A stretch of 64,000 nt of DNA from Branchiostoma floridae (GCF_000003815.2 NC_049984.1:10738234-10802233), one strand, 5' to 3'; shown: positions 49,661-61,400, numbered from the stretch's first letter. The notes: a model not told the origin generated them from the sequence alone. Numbers and translations: made by a program.

Positions 49661-52600
49661 CTACACAAAACAAACGAAAAAATCCGAATCGGTAAATTAA
49701 CAACGTCTATATGTGGTCAATAAATCAATTCTGGCCAGTTCCAGTCCGTTATTTCACATGCGTGTCTGGTACAATCAAAGATATTTCTTCCATGCTGTCA
49801 TACGCAGGCTTTTATTAGGAGACCAAATGTCAATAAAGCAATAAATGTAGAAACGAATGTTTTAATAAACCATTTTCCCTGTTAATGAAACTTAAATAAA
49901 CATATCATGCCATAGACGGTCGTTTTTTTAGTTGAATTTTTCAATCCCACCTGCAAAGAGATGTTTCTAGCTTGGACTTTCTATAAGCTAATTTTTCGTT
50001 CATAACATCAAACAAGCATCTTACAGGAACTAGCATAATGCAGTCTATCAAGAAGTAAAAGTTCAGAAGAATGCTCGCGTTTGCCTTGCTTTCTCTTTAT
50101 ACCATGTTTGTATCTATTATATTCTTATGTGTGCCACTTGCTGACTCCTCTTTCACGCATTCGGACACATCATATGCCATGGCATTGAAATAACCAACCA
50201 AGAGAGCACACGCAGAGAGCTGCAATTTTGACCACAAACAAATCTATAAAAACAAGCGTGAAAGAAAGCTATTCTGTGTGGTGAACTCTAGGACAGAGAA
50301 GACAATGGAAGTGCTATTTACCTCATCTTACCTCTTTTGTACCGGTTTGAAAGCTGTACGAATGGGTTGGTCGGCCTCACAGCCCAAGTCTATAGCCGTT
50401 CTACAAGGTTCTGTAGGGACAAAATACACCATATTCTTAAGACTGGTAGGCTGACATATGTACACACATGCTCAACAACATCCCTACAAAAATATACTGT
50501 ACGCCTTGCAGTTGTCTACAAGAATTTTCCAAACCTTGTGTAAAGATACCATCGCGCAATGCAAATGTCATTATCCAATAATTGAAATCAACTTAAAACG
50601 CAGAAAAGATAATGAATCTGGACGGAGGGAAAGTGGTTTCCGTCCCAAACCCTTCATGATACTCTTCACTAATATCCTTATTTTCTGTAGTTTATTTTTT
50701 TTGGAAATGAAAAACTCACCATATGTACATCATTCTATTAAAAAACGAAGGTCAAATTCGATCGTATGAGGTGTTTAATAACAGAAGGCACCAGGAAGAA
50801 AACAGTGATTTCTGTCTGCATAAACAATACTACAATAACATGTGTGTTGTCAGAGACCGAGATTTCGTTACCAAACCATAACAGATGAAATGTTTCGCAT
50901 ACATATGATTTATGGAGAGTGTACAAAAGGTGAAAGCTTGTCGAGGCTATGCCAGATGATATCTCATTAGGACCCTGACTCTTTGCGGGGTCAACGCACT
51001 GAAATATTTAACGCAGTTCTTGAGTACGAACGCTATAGGTTTTGCTAAAATATTCAAGCTTATTTATTGAGGCCTGGGATTGAACTCACCGTCTTTGGCT
51101 GGTGAAGCATGAGTCCTGAGAGCGATGGGGAGGGCAGGGGTCCTCTCCTGGGACGACACGAACCCTGGGGGAGTGGTGTGCGGATTGGAGCTTGGGTGCA
51201 TTCCCGATACCGTTGCCGAGGCAGACGCTTGACTTGCCACGGGGAGGGGTCCCATCGGGCCCGCAGGCAATGATCCGATCGGCCGGTGGAAAACTCCGTC
51301 CACCCACTGCCGCAGGTTGGTTACCGCGGAATCGAAGGGTCTATGGTGTGAGAATTGCATGTGTACGGGGCCTTGTAGTGTCGTCTTGATTATGTCCGGC
51401 CGTGGGGCAGGGCTACTACAGGTCGCCGTGTCGGCTAAGGACCAGATCTTTGGCTTGTTTTCGGAAGGAATCGGTGGGACCGGTACAGAGTTCGCGGCGG
51501 CACTGGGCTCGGGACTGGCCGGTCTCGGTGCAGCACTAATAGATCCCAGGGAATCAGCGGGGCTGGAGGACTGAGGCGGCGGCCGATAGTCCGATACCGA
51601 ACCGCTGGCATTGTCTTCCTGTCGGTTTTCCTCACAAGGATTTCCCACATCCAACTCCTGATTGTCTCTGTCTCCCTCCAGTCCTGTAACAGATGACAAG
51701 AAGCGGGAAGATGTATGAGTAGAGCTCAGTCAAACGGAGTAAATGTTGGAGGGATCAGGATCACCTAAAATATTTACAGCGCCTCAGGATTAGGTGAACC
51801 ATTTCCTTACGGCTGGGACACATAAACTTTCATCTCTCCAACCAGGCCAATCAAGCTAGCTGCTGACCCAGTAAAACATGCATCTATTAATCTCTTACCT
51901 CCGTGATTGTCGTCGTCACTGTTTCCTTCTCGATCTTTTCTGTCTTCATCATCGTCATCATCTTCGTTGTCGCTGCCGTCTTCCCTCCTCTCGTCTCCGC
52001 ACCTGTTTCTTGGAGACCAGGTCATTTTGTTTTCCTTCTTGAGTCTCCTCCTGGCGTTCGCGAACCATGTGGACACCTGAGTTAGAGTCATTTTGGTGAT
52101 GATGGCGAGCATGATCTTCTCACCCTTGGTGGGGTACGGGTTCTTCCTGTGCTCATTCAGCCAGGCTTTGAGAGTGCTGGTGGCGTCTCGGGTGGCGTTT
52201 TTCCGTCTTGTTCCGTCCATCGCGCCATAGCTAAAAAGACGGCAAACACCACAAGAATAAAACACTGGCACAATTGCTGAAACGCTTACAACTTTGCTGA
52301 CAGTTACATCTATGAATAAGCATATTAATAATTAGCTGAGCAGAAAAATACCAGAGGTAAACATCGCCCTTACCTGCCGTATGGGTACTGTGCGCCGGCG
52401 GCTAGCGTGGCGGGGTCGTACGGGTAGTAGGCGGTGGGCTGCTGTAGACCTGCCGACGGGTCGTACGGGTTCGCCTGCAGCAAGTCAGGAGACAGTACAG
52501 TCGGAGGTTGATTTCCACATGTCAACAATGGTAAACATGGCGCGCGAGTCAAACCTCCCCACTGATCGTATGTGACAACCTTGTGTCATACGGGCCGACC

Positions 52601-53360
52601 TCATATACCACATACACATTATCAGTCGGCCAGGAAAGATGGCTGTGTATGGTTACGGCCTGCTCAGGTGTAAAACCGAAATTTGTAATGATAACGCACA
52701 CAGCACTTGTTATAATTAAAGCAAACGTTACAGTGTGTTTGGTTCATAATGGTCTCAGATAAACCACAGGCAGTTAACTCTGATTAGTGTGTAATGTAAT
52801 AGTAAACAGACGGGTTAGATTCGAGGCAAATGAAAACTATATAGTATAGCTGTATACATAATTTTATACCTACCAAAGGAGAGTAGAAGGCCGACGGGTC
52901 GGCACCGAAGGAGGCGATGTAGCCCTGGCCGGCGTACGGCGAGCCGTACACGCTGCTGAGGGACATCTCACCGACCCGTGGCGGCACCAGCCCGGCCACC
53001 CTGCCCTCGTACTGACAGGAGCACACGGCCTGGCCGGTGTGCGGGTCCGACATGATGGGCCGCCCGGCCTCGCAGCACGACGCGGCGTGGCTGGACATGA
53101 GCAACTGCCGTGGAGAGAGAACACAACAAAGAGTGAGTCGGGCCCGGCTTCCTCGGGTCAGGCGATGCAAATGAGCAGCAAAAAATCGAAATGAGGAGGT
53201 GGTCTTATAGGTACGAGTTGCAGGGGTCGATGGGGAGGGCGAGCGTCGGATGAGAACACGGGTTAAATTGTTGCTATACCAGAGAATGGACTTAGGCACT
53301 ACCACTATACATTACCTGTGAGGAGGACGGGTAGGGGTAACCGAACTGTGCGTACGACAT
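49599..53360 (-). CDS. Irx: Iroquois-class homeobox transcription factor, six coding exons
   Basis: Spliced coding model on the minus strand: 53360-53316, 53104-52874, 52474-52374, 52230-51899, 51683-51090, 49660-49599; 1,365 nt, 454 residues plus TAA. Every junction has GT/AG ends and the phases (0, 0, 2, 1, 1) join without a break. The protein opens [11 protein letters not shown], close to the start of vertebrate Irx proteins. It has a TALE homeodomain at about 134-196 with the three-residue loop PYP and third-helix WFANARRR, an acidic run at about 205-233, the Iro box [12 protein letters not shown] at 313-324, and a motif [11 protein letters not shown] at about 358-368 that resembles a C-terminal Irx motif. 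Irx proteins are nuclear DNA-binding regulators that pattern neural, mesodermal and other territories. The length is normal for the family. The start is the first ATG and matches the family N-terminus. No neighbouring gene shares its promoter. The least certain part is the 21-codon last exon. Confidence 0.95.
51061..51089 (-). other. Irx: Read-through end of exon 5 with intronic AATAAA
   Basis: If the exon 5 donor GTGAGT is skipped, the frame adds EFNPRPQ and stops at a TAA (51068-51066) lying inside AATAAATAA. This could be an alternative terminal exon with its own poly(A) signal. A GT-rich downstream element is not obvious, so it may be chance. Confidence 0.3.
51090..51683 (-). CDS. Irx: Irx coding exon 5 (Iro box and C-terminal region)
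   Basis: A 594-nt exon (residues 237-434 plus one base). The acceptor is TCTGTTACAG and the donor GTGAGT. It encodes a Ser/Pro/Ala-rich C-terminal region with the Iro box [12 protein letters not shown] (313-324), the motif [11 protein letters not shown] and [16 protein letters not shown]. If the donor is not used, the frame reads seven more codons into the intron and stops at a TAA that is part of an AATAAA, so a shorter alternative end is possible. Confidence 0.93.
51899..52230 (-). CDS. Irx: Irx coding exon 4 (TALE homeodomain)
   Basis: A 332-nt exon (end of Ser126 to Gly236 plus one base). The acceptor is GTCTTTTTAG and the donor GTAAGA. It carries the whole homeodomain: [17 protein letters not shown] opens it, PYP is the TALE loop insertion, [17 protein letters not shown] is the third-helix region, and KKENKMTW follows. 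Alanine at homeodomain position 50 is the Iroquois-type residue. An Asp/Glu-rich stretch with a run of five Asp follows at about 216-220. This exon alone fixes the class assignment. Confidence 0.97.
52374..52474 (-). CDS. Irx: Irx coding exon 3
   Basis: A 101-nt exon (residues 93-125 plus two bases of Ser126). The acceptor is TTGCTGCAG and the donor GTAAGG, phase 2. It encodes the Tyr/Pro-rich run ending [18 protein letters not shown], which in the family leads directly into the homeodomain. Confidence 0.9.
52874..53104 (-). CDS. Irx: Irx coding exon 2
   Basis: Seventy-seven codons (residues 16-92). The acceptor is CTCTCTCCACGGCAG and the donor GTAGGT, both phase 0. It encodes [16 protein letters not shown] and later [11 protein letters not shown] and DPSAFYS, a Cys-rich then Tyr/Gly-rich N-terminal region like that of vertebrate Irx proteins. 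The intron before it is 211 bp, the one after it 399 bp. Confidence 0.92.
53316..53360 (-). CDS. Irx: Irx coding exon 1 (start exon)
   Basis: Fifteen codons from the start ATG (53360-53358) to SSSQ, ending in CAG followed by the donor GTAATG. The first eleven residues, [11 protein letters not shown], are the Irx N-terminal signature. The same frame is open for 52 codons upstream without another ATG, so the exon probably extends into 5' UTR. No TATA box is evident upstream and the transcription start cannot be placed. Confidence 0.92.
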
Positions 53361-53516
53361 GCCGGACAGAGTCCTGGCCAGCCCGTTGGTCTCCTGTATC
53401 CTGTCCAGGAGTTCCCCTGCTTTGGACAGCTCCAGCGTGGCTATGATGTGGGGTTCCTCACTAGACAAGAAGTTGATTACACGGAAGCCCTGAGAGTGCC
53501 GTCTCCACTCCTGGAG
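53361..53516 (-). other. In-frame open stretch upstream of the Irx ATG, likely 5' UTR
   Basis: Fifty-two codons are open between a TGA (53519-53517) and the Irx ATG, in the Irx frame, reading for example FRVINFLSSEEPHIIATLEL. It contains no ATG. It is either leader sequence or the 3' part of an upstream exon giving a longer N-terminus; possible acceptors end in TTCTTGTCTAG and CACTCTCAG. Chance openness of this length is not rare. Confidence 0.3.
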
Positions 53517-54580
53517 TCACTTACTTCAACTGGTGCCTATCAGCCCAGTAAGGCAGAACAACTACGTGCAGCGCCCGGTGTTGATTTACGGAGTTAAGGA
53601 TCACAGTCAGTCTCCTCACGCTGCACTGTCATACAGGTGCATCTTGGGTCCCAAGAACACGGCTATGACACTGTGTGGATGACACCAGTAAAGTCTAGAA
53701 GAGACCGGCTCTCCCGGACCCTCTCACAACAGTGGCCTGTCTCCCTGTGGTGTCGACATGCCTTACGTCACGAGGACAAGGGTCTGACATGACAGTTCCG
53801 CTTAACTTCGCCAATCGTATTAATTTATGTACAACCCAAAACATTGGCGGACGCGCCAAAATGACTGGCAGGCGATGAGTTGTTAACATTCATTTATTGT
53901 GCATGACAAGCAGGGAACAGACGACGGGGACAATGAGGCCCCGCCTCGGTGGGTGTGGGTTGACACCGGGGCCAGCCCTCCTGGGTGCCTGAATTTGCTG
54001 CTAAATGTGCATCACCGTCCATTTGATAAAAAGAGCACACATCTTTGTGCAAGTGCGCCGTCGGTGTACACACGACTTGGTGAAATCTGCGATAAAGCTG
54101 AACGGGAAAGACCAACATCAATAGTGGCCCATAGTGGTTCTTGTTGTTATATTTGACGCGCCGCTAGAGGGCAATGCAATGTGGTCCAAACAATCAGTGG
54201 GCGGTCCCTCTGCTGTTGGCTGACTCTTGACCAAATAATACAAATGCTCGGCTGTTGTTTCATTGACACAGTCCTATTTACTCACAACAGAGGCCCAGGG
54301 GTGAACACTGACTGACTCATACCCTTTCTCCCCCAGTCTGACATCGCGAAGTTGCGAAGACGTCCCACTCACAAATCATTTACACGGGTGATTGCATAGA
54401 TTAGGTGGTTGGTTAGTCCATATAAGTTTATTGCTTTGTCTGTCCCTATACAGAATCATCACCTCGTTACGAGCTGACACATTGGCACCAACGTGTGAAG
54501 TCAGTTTGTTTTGTTGTCCCATCTCACAGCTATATACAAATTGACTGAGACAAAACAAATGCGTGTGTCCCGACCCATGT
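53517..54580. other. Immediate upstream flank of Irx, no gene seen
   Basis: This interval should contain the Irx promoter. It is CpG-retaining and non-repetitive, with no TATA box at a convincing place and only short open frames in all six directions. A consensus-like donor GTAAGT occurs on the minus strand at about 53525, which could end a non-coding first exon, but no partner exon is identified. Confidence 0.3.
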
Positions 54581-54589
54581 AAGGCTTCC

Positions 54590-55060
54590 CGTAGCTAATT
54601 AACACTTTTTGTGTCGTGGTTAACTCGTGCCATTTAAAACAATGGCGGCTCCGATCAATCACTTCTGGTCCCCAGGCGGGCTGACAACCACTTCTCTCTG
54701 TCAAAAGAGCAGTTCCCGGGAAGACCCCTCTCTCCTGAGCCCCGCACTTTATTAAAAGCCCCTTCTGGTGCCGGGCGAGGGGAGGCCTTCCCACAGCCAT
54801 TTGTGGAGAATTGGTCTCGCGGGGAGCGTGCGAGGCTCGGGCCGGCATCAGTAATGAGGCTTCGCAAATTTGGCGTCGTAAACTTGTGGCCTTGTCAGCG
54901 CGACGGGCCAGGAGCTGTCCGACACCGGGCGCGGGTTCCTTCGCTACTGCGTCAATTATGAATATGATAAACGTCTGCGCTGGAGACGGATTAGACGTAA
55001 TGTTCACACGCAGGAGACCCAGTCATGAATCTGGCCGACTCACTGGGTGATGAATTAAAG
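54590..55060. promoter_or_regulatory. Candidate upstream regulatory element of Irx
   Basis: A dense non-repetitive, CpG-rich block about 1.2-1.7 kb upstream of the Irx start. It includes AATTAG at 54596, TATTAAAAG at 54751, GTAATGAGG at 54850 and the AT-rich homeodomain/POU-like cluster CAATTATGAATATGATAA near 54953. Open frames occur on both strands here (including 168 codons on the minus strand), but none resembles a protein and the longest start is not convincing. Calling it an enhancer is inference from position and motif density. Confidence 0.3.
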
Positions 55061-58000
55061 GTGCTCGGTGCAACGGTATCAATCGGCGGGTTTACAACTG
55101 GGCAGGAGTGTCTGATTTCTTGTCATTCACGTCATGTTTTCTATAGACGTGTCCAAGACAACGGTTGATGTTCAAGTTTTTGTCAGAATGATAAAATTCG
55201 GAGCAACCCAGGATTCAGCGGAACTGATCAACGTCCAACCAGAATTACAGACAAGTGTGAAAACAAGTCTCCACTATAAATCAGTATAGATGTATATAGC
55301 AAATCTTTCTTTTCTTTGTGGCATAACTTGATCCTTTCTTATCCTTTATTCAGATGATAAGTTTTTTTCCCCTCAAACTGTCCTGACCACTTCACGGCCC
55401 ACAGGTAGCACCCCACCCCTCTTTGCTCCGGAGGGGGTAAAACCTGTGTCACAAAATACCGGAGCTTGTTACAAAATACCGCCCAAATAGTCCGACTGTG
55501 CAGTCAACGTCGGAACTCTGGGTGGGGTTGACAAAACTAATCACAGGAACACCTCTTCTGTGTCCGTGAGTATATACATGGGGCACAATACTACCACAAT
55601 AAACAGTGGCACACATTAGTAAGTAACAAAGGAAGGGCACGAGGATGGTTGGCGGCCTCGTGGGGTTGGATGTCATACACGCCGCAAACACAGCCTCCGC
55701 ATCCCCTTTATCCTGCAGGGCGACCGGCCATCTACCGCTACAACGTAAACACACTACAGGTGTTGATGCTACAAATACTCATACAAGAAGAAAAAACGCC
55801 AGGGTATGACTTTACGGAGTATCTGTTTGTATATTGTCTACAGTGGTAAGGCAATGAGGCGTCAGACTGGCTCGTCAGATACCATCTCACAAACGTAGGT
55901 CCTATGTCTTCTCGGTCGCCTGGAGATTATCGCAGATGATCCGAGAAGATGCGTTAATCCCATCAGATCATCTCACGGTCGTGTGTGGTAATTCAGTATG
56001 ATCATGTTGAGTTTGGGAAAAGAGTTCCGAAAACTAAACACTGTATTTTTCTCGCTTTAAAAACTTCATGGGCTCTTGATATGTCACTATGTGGATGCAT
56101 TGATCACCTGTACAATATGATACTTCTTGCAGTGACTGAAACTCACAGGGGTGTCAAAATGCACAACTTATTATCAACTACGGGAGATTTAATGTCACCT
56201 TGGTATAGATGTTTACGTTTCTATTTGCCTCACTTCCGTGGATCAGCCATCTCTCGTCGTTCAGGAGTTTTGCCTAACGTGACATGACAGCAAGGAATGT
56301 GAGGTGACGGGAAACATTCTTTTTTTTCGGCTGTCTACCAAGCCAAGCGCCACCCCTCACGGAAACCACCGTGACCTGAAAACGAAAACGAACGCGGGAA
56401 AAACACACTAACGCACGTTTTGAACCCACAACTTTGTCGGCGAGAGTCCCTGAACACGTCTCTGGGAGTCAAAGAAAAGCTGTAAGAGCCAAGGCGAATC
56501 GGGAAAGTTGGTTAACACATGTACCCACCCTGTCCCGCACTTGCGAACAAAAGCTCCTCAGTGTATGTGATTACCGCGGCATAAAGGCCTGACCCGGCTC
56601 GCTTGGCTACTGTTTTTCACGACTTCTTGAGTTACGAGTTGATACTGTTACAAGTTTTGATAGTCTGCAAAAGGGCGCGACAGGATTGCATGGTAGGGTT
56701 ACTGTGGGGCGACAGGGGTCGGCGGGGCGCCTTGAAATCAAATCAGGAGAAAATCGCAGGTATATAGCCGCGTGGAGGGGGCTATTGTTGCCCGCCTGGC
56801 CTTGCGCTGCGCTACTTGGAGCGGTAATGGCAAGGTCCGGCAAGTATTTTAACGGACGACATTGTAGCTGGGAGACTTATCTTCGCTTTACAGTTTCCCA
56901 TGTCGTCCACAGATATGATACACAAAAGTGATAGCTGTATCGGTTAGGCAAAAATAACAAAATCTTTCAAGGGATAACATTTCTTTAGGAGGGGGAGTGT
57001 CACCGAAAGAGAGTGACCAGATGTAGGATATATAATAGAATAATAGATGTTATCATTTATTTGAAATTAGACAAGTAGATATCGTAGACAGATTGACAAG
57101 GCTATGATGGGAACAAACGGAGGCGAGCAATACCGCGCTACTGTAGAGCGTCACCTGCCTCTGTTATCGGTCACACCAAATCGGACCAAGTCTTCCCACG
57201 TCTTCTTCTACTCCAACGTTATCAAGAGACGAGACATAACGGGGTCGCTTGGCTCCCGGGACGAACAGAGAGGAATCATCACGGGGATTACAGCAAGGAG
57301 AGAAGGTCCCGATTGAGCCCGCGCTTCAGATGGCGATGATATGCCCGTATCAAACTGGGACAGGTGTCAGGGAGGTGGGATAGAGACCAGGACGGTACGG
57401 TTGATAAACAGTGGATTCCGACATTCCCCATCGTTTTGTACAGGATTTAGGCGAGATGTACCTACAAAAGTGGGATGACGTGTGGATGGAGAAAATATAA
57501 CGGTATTTGGGTCTGGATTTTGTGAACGTCTTCCAGGTGTCGCCCGAGGACACAAGGGCGTGGTCTTTTTGGCCTGGCTGTACAGGTTCTTGTTATGTCT
57601 TGTACGTCCATGTGGCAATGTAAGACGTAGTATGACATGGCTTCTGTAGATGAAGGCGTGTTTTTTATGAAGAAAACTTAAAGTGCGAATTACAGTCACA
57701 ATCATGCCAGAACTTGGAAAACAAACGACGCACTGAGCCGTTGTTGCACAAAAGTCCGATATTCCCCATTGGCCTCGGGTGTTTCGAAAAGTTGCAGTTT
57801 GACACAGCGCATGGAACCTTTGTCAAGTAGCACAGAATTATGTGAATTACAAACAAGTTCACACCGTGAAACGGACTCTTGTTATCTAAGTTAATAAATG
57901 TTACTTTAAGACTTTGTGTAAGATTTCTAACCATAGAAATGACAGCAATGACCTCAGGACAAACAGCAAGTGTGTCGAGGTGACCGCAATGCCGTTTAAT

Positions 58001-60226
58001 AGAAATATACGGAATTTCTTTCTAGTGTTATTTAGGAGCCCCCCTTCCTCTCTTTGTGTTTTACGTCACCCTTCAGCTGTTTCATGTTTATATATCTAAA
58101 CGGGCCAATGTGGATTTAAGGGCACAGAGATAAGCGCAGTGGCCTACATCCCTATCTAGTGGTACGTGTAAGCAAGCCACCTCGCCCGCATTTCCACATT
58201 ACCAGAGGAAGAGAGAGTGATCCCCCTTGATCTTCGTAGTCTTGCCCATTGCCTCGTGTAATGTGTTAAACGCAGCTGAAATCCGAACTTCAATCCGTCC
58301 GACTTAAGGGCTCAGCGCTTCCATACGCGCCGTGAAACCTGTTGGATTTCCCGCGGAAAGCTATCAGTAGTGTACCGGTGTTGTTGGTGGTGAGAGTGAA
58401 GTGTTATAGTGGTTTTAGACCTTTGGAGAGGAGCCGTAGGACCCGTCTATTACATTAATATATACATTACATGTTGTTTGATAGCAGAATACACTTACAA
58501 AGGCCACGTGTAGCCGGGTGAATTCATTAACGCAAAACTACAAACTAACCTAACGTTGCTATGGTAGTTATTACTAGAGACATATATAAATTTGTTTTAT
58601 TTACATTCAAATGACACAAAAGGAGTACATAAGATCAACGACTTAGTATTTTCCGTCATACGGTGTATTCAATTACGAGCCCGGACAATGATAAAGCACT
58701 CATATTTACTAGATCTTATCATTTTCAAAGTTAACCGCCGCCAGAAGATGTAGACTTCGGTCATGATAAGTACTGAATGTTGAAATGTTTTGCTAAAAGT
58801 TCGTCACCCATCGCGAACACTACTTTTCCTCCAAACCGCGAAATTAAATCCCCGCAAACTGGAAGACGAATGTAAGGGTTATTCCATTCCGAAAAGTGGG
58901 GGAGCTGATTTTTTCCGATATTTGCCAGTAAAAGTGCACTACTGTTAGTGTGTGAAACGCACGTAAAGACGTAAGAGAGTCTATTTAGCCTTCACAATTA
59001 AGAGCCTGGTACAAAGACGAACAGATGGGTCCCTCCTGTATCTCTGTCCCCCATCCATCTCTGTCCGCAGTGTTTGCAGACAGTCAGTATCTTTATTGTA
59101 TCTAGGGCGATGCTTCTGCATGTAATGGGTCGCCGTAAATCATTTCGGCACCCGGGAGCCCCCGACACTTGCTGACAGCCTTATCGGTGGCTGAGGACGT
59201 TGGAGGAACATGTACGGTCTGCAAAACATTCCACTCAACGCTTCATCAAGAGCATAGCTTTTATCCCCTGCTTCTAAATCATCATCCATAGTTTTTATGA
59301 ATAAATTATAGGATTTTGGAACTGCTGTGGAAAACTAGATAGACTTGCTTTGAGGCAGTGGTCACTTCTTGTTGATTAATGAGTATTTAAAGACCTGACT
59401 ATAGTGTAGGTCCTTAGCCCCAAACGATGTTTTGCGCACATTTCCTCTGAGGTAGCTAACAGCCCATATAACAAAGTGGAAGGCACCCTTACTTCACCCC
59501 TGAGAACGCCTGGCTCTGTACCTGAGGGGTGAAGCCGACCGCTGCCCAGCCCTGCCGACCTCACCACCTCATTAACGTGCGGCGCTCCAAACTATTTAAT
59601 CTCGTGCGAATTCTACAAACGCCAGGAATCACATATAAATTCTACCGAGCCATTTTCGTCGCATACCCCAGACCAGGCGCAGGAGTGGTAAGCCCAGGCA
59701 GAGTTCAGTTGTCGACTTGATGATCGCAATGTCCCGTGCCCGAGGGGAGGCATTCTTTGTGTTTATAAGGGAGGCACAGCGGCGCTAGCAGGGGCGAGAA
59801 GTATTCCGCGCACTTGTTGAAGAGAGTTGGACATGCCAGTGGACATTGATGGCGATCGCTATCTGTCGCCCAAACAGATCATCAGCATGTAGAACATCTT
59901 GCACCAACAACAGGAATGCGGTAACGATGTCTGCTCGGCCTGACCCTGAGGAGATCTATCTTCTTTACCCAGGACAGGGGGTGACGAGAGACCCGAGGCG
60001 CGCTATTGTTTATTGTCTGTTTAACTTCATGTTTACAAGGCAGAAAAACATTACTTCTCATTTCAGAAACATCTTACACCGTATATTTTGCTATTGTTGA
60101 CTCAATATTGCTGATAAAGCGTCTGATGATGTTTTCTTAGGATCAATCTAGCCTCTTCCTACAGAGTGTAGAATGGGGAATCTTGGTGGCATTTTGTTTT
60201 AGACTAGACACTGTAGCTTGTCTTAG
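55061..60226. other. Upstream intergenic DNA of Irx, no gene seen
   Basis: CpG-retaining, mostly unique-looking DNA with short frames only. Nothing here could be assigned to a protein or RNA family. Confidence 0.4.
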
Positions 60227-60356
60227 ATTGATTTTCAATATCATCGCTTAAACTTTGCTCTGTTTCAAACTGTTTCTTCTATAAACAAGTAGCTAACATG
60301 TCATTTTTGGCTACGCCACTACCCTAGACGACACCAACGCTATGTCCATGCGTAGC
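60227..60356 (+). repeat. Local direct duplication, copy 1
   Basis: Begins ATTGATTTTCAATATCATC, contains AACATGTCATTTTTGGC and CACGCCACTA-like parts, and ends CGTAGC. It is repeated 194 bp downstream with small insertions and substitutions. Confidence 0.75.
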
Positions 60357-60420
60357 ATAATGACAGAAAAACGAGTATCGCGGTGTATAAGGTCATATAT
60401 AGCTATTTTACATGTCTTTA

Positions 60421-60558
60421 ATTGATTTTCAATATCATCACTTAATTAATCTTTTGCTCAGTTTCGAACTGTTTCTCCCATAGATAGAGTAGCCAACATG
60501 TCATTTTTGGCCACGCCACTAGGGGATAGCCGACACTACCGCTGTGAGCACGCGTAGC
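60421..60558 (+). repeat. Local direct duplication, copy 2
   Basis: Same order of motifs as 60227-60356: ATTGATTTTCAATATCATC, AACATGTCATTTTTGGCC, GCCACTA, CGTAGC. Divergence of perhaps a fifth suggests an old tandem duplication. Confidence 0.75.
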
Positions 60559-61149
60559 TCAACAACAAAGGAACAACTTCAACAAGTACCGGGGCATAAA
60601 TTTTACATAGAGCGGACGAGAACGGTGCTCTAGACGCATTGACATTAGGTTGACAGTTGACACTGATCCTAATAGTAACTGAAAGCCGCTTAAACTTTTC
60701 TATAGCATGATACCCCGTCATTAAGTGGATAAATTCAGAACCCTTAACTCTCTAAACCCCTTGAACAATTTCCCATCTTGACACGTGGGAGAGAAAAGTG
60801 TATGGTTTCCATATCTGGGATCATCTGTCAGTCTGTGCGCAGATAACATGACATCTGCATGATCTGCTTATACTTAGCCTAGACATCAGCCATGTGCATG
60901 GCCTCCTTGTTCCGTTTGTTACTACATGATGACTTTGCAGTCCGTCCCGGGCATATTCCAGAAGAGGAACAGAAATACACGAGTTTCCACCGAGCATTTG
61001 GTTGTAGTTTTATATTGAATATTAAAAGTCGTGTATATGTACATAATGAAATAAAATAATATGTATGTATTAATGTATACATGTGTATAGGGATATGTGT
61101 ATGTAGGACACACTTCTTCTGTTATGTACGGAGACTAACTTTGAATATT

Positions 61150-61400
61150 CTAAACGCGATATAAGAAGCGATCTGCAAGGTCACCCCGTGCCGTCCAAGT
61201 TCCTTGCCATTACACGACGAGGGGCGACTCAACCTCTTATCGTCCAAAGCAGAGTCCATGTGGGACTGTTTGGCCTCACGAAGGGATCTGTCTATGATCT
61301 CCTGCAGCCAGGGATCATCATAATTGGAGCTAGCAGAGTATCGCTTTCCGACTGGAATTTTGGGCTGGACTAAGTGGCTCAAGCCGTAATTAAATTTTGG
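61150..61400 (-). other. Weak exon-like open stretch
   Basis: The minus strand is open for 123 codons (61,493-61,122). The middle part reads protein-like and charged (YDDPWLQEIIDRSLREAK, MDSALDDKRLSRP). There is no ATG at the start, so it could only be an internal or 3' exon. Possible acceptors end in CACTTAG and ATTCCAG; no strong donor is seen. No family is recognised. Confidence 0.18.

Noticed and set aside
51192-51574. Plus-strand frames over the Irx C-terminal exon
   Set aside because: Antisense shadows of exon 5.
51903-52085. Hydrophobic plus-strand frame
   Set aside because: Antisense of the acidic Asp/Glu run after the homeodomain.
52870-53124. Ala/Pro/Arg-rich minus-strand frame of 84 codons
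   Set aside because: It is Irx exon 2 read in the wrong phase.
54501-55007. 168-codon minus-strand frame
   Set aside because: No domain, and both strands are open here; treated as a non-coding element.
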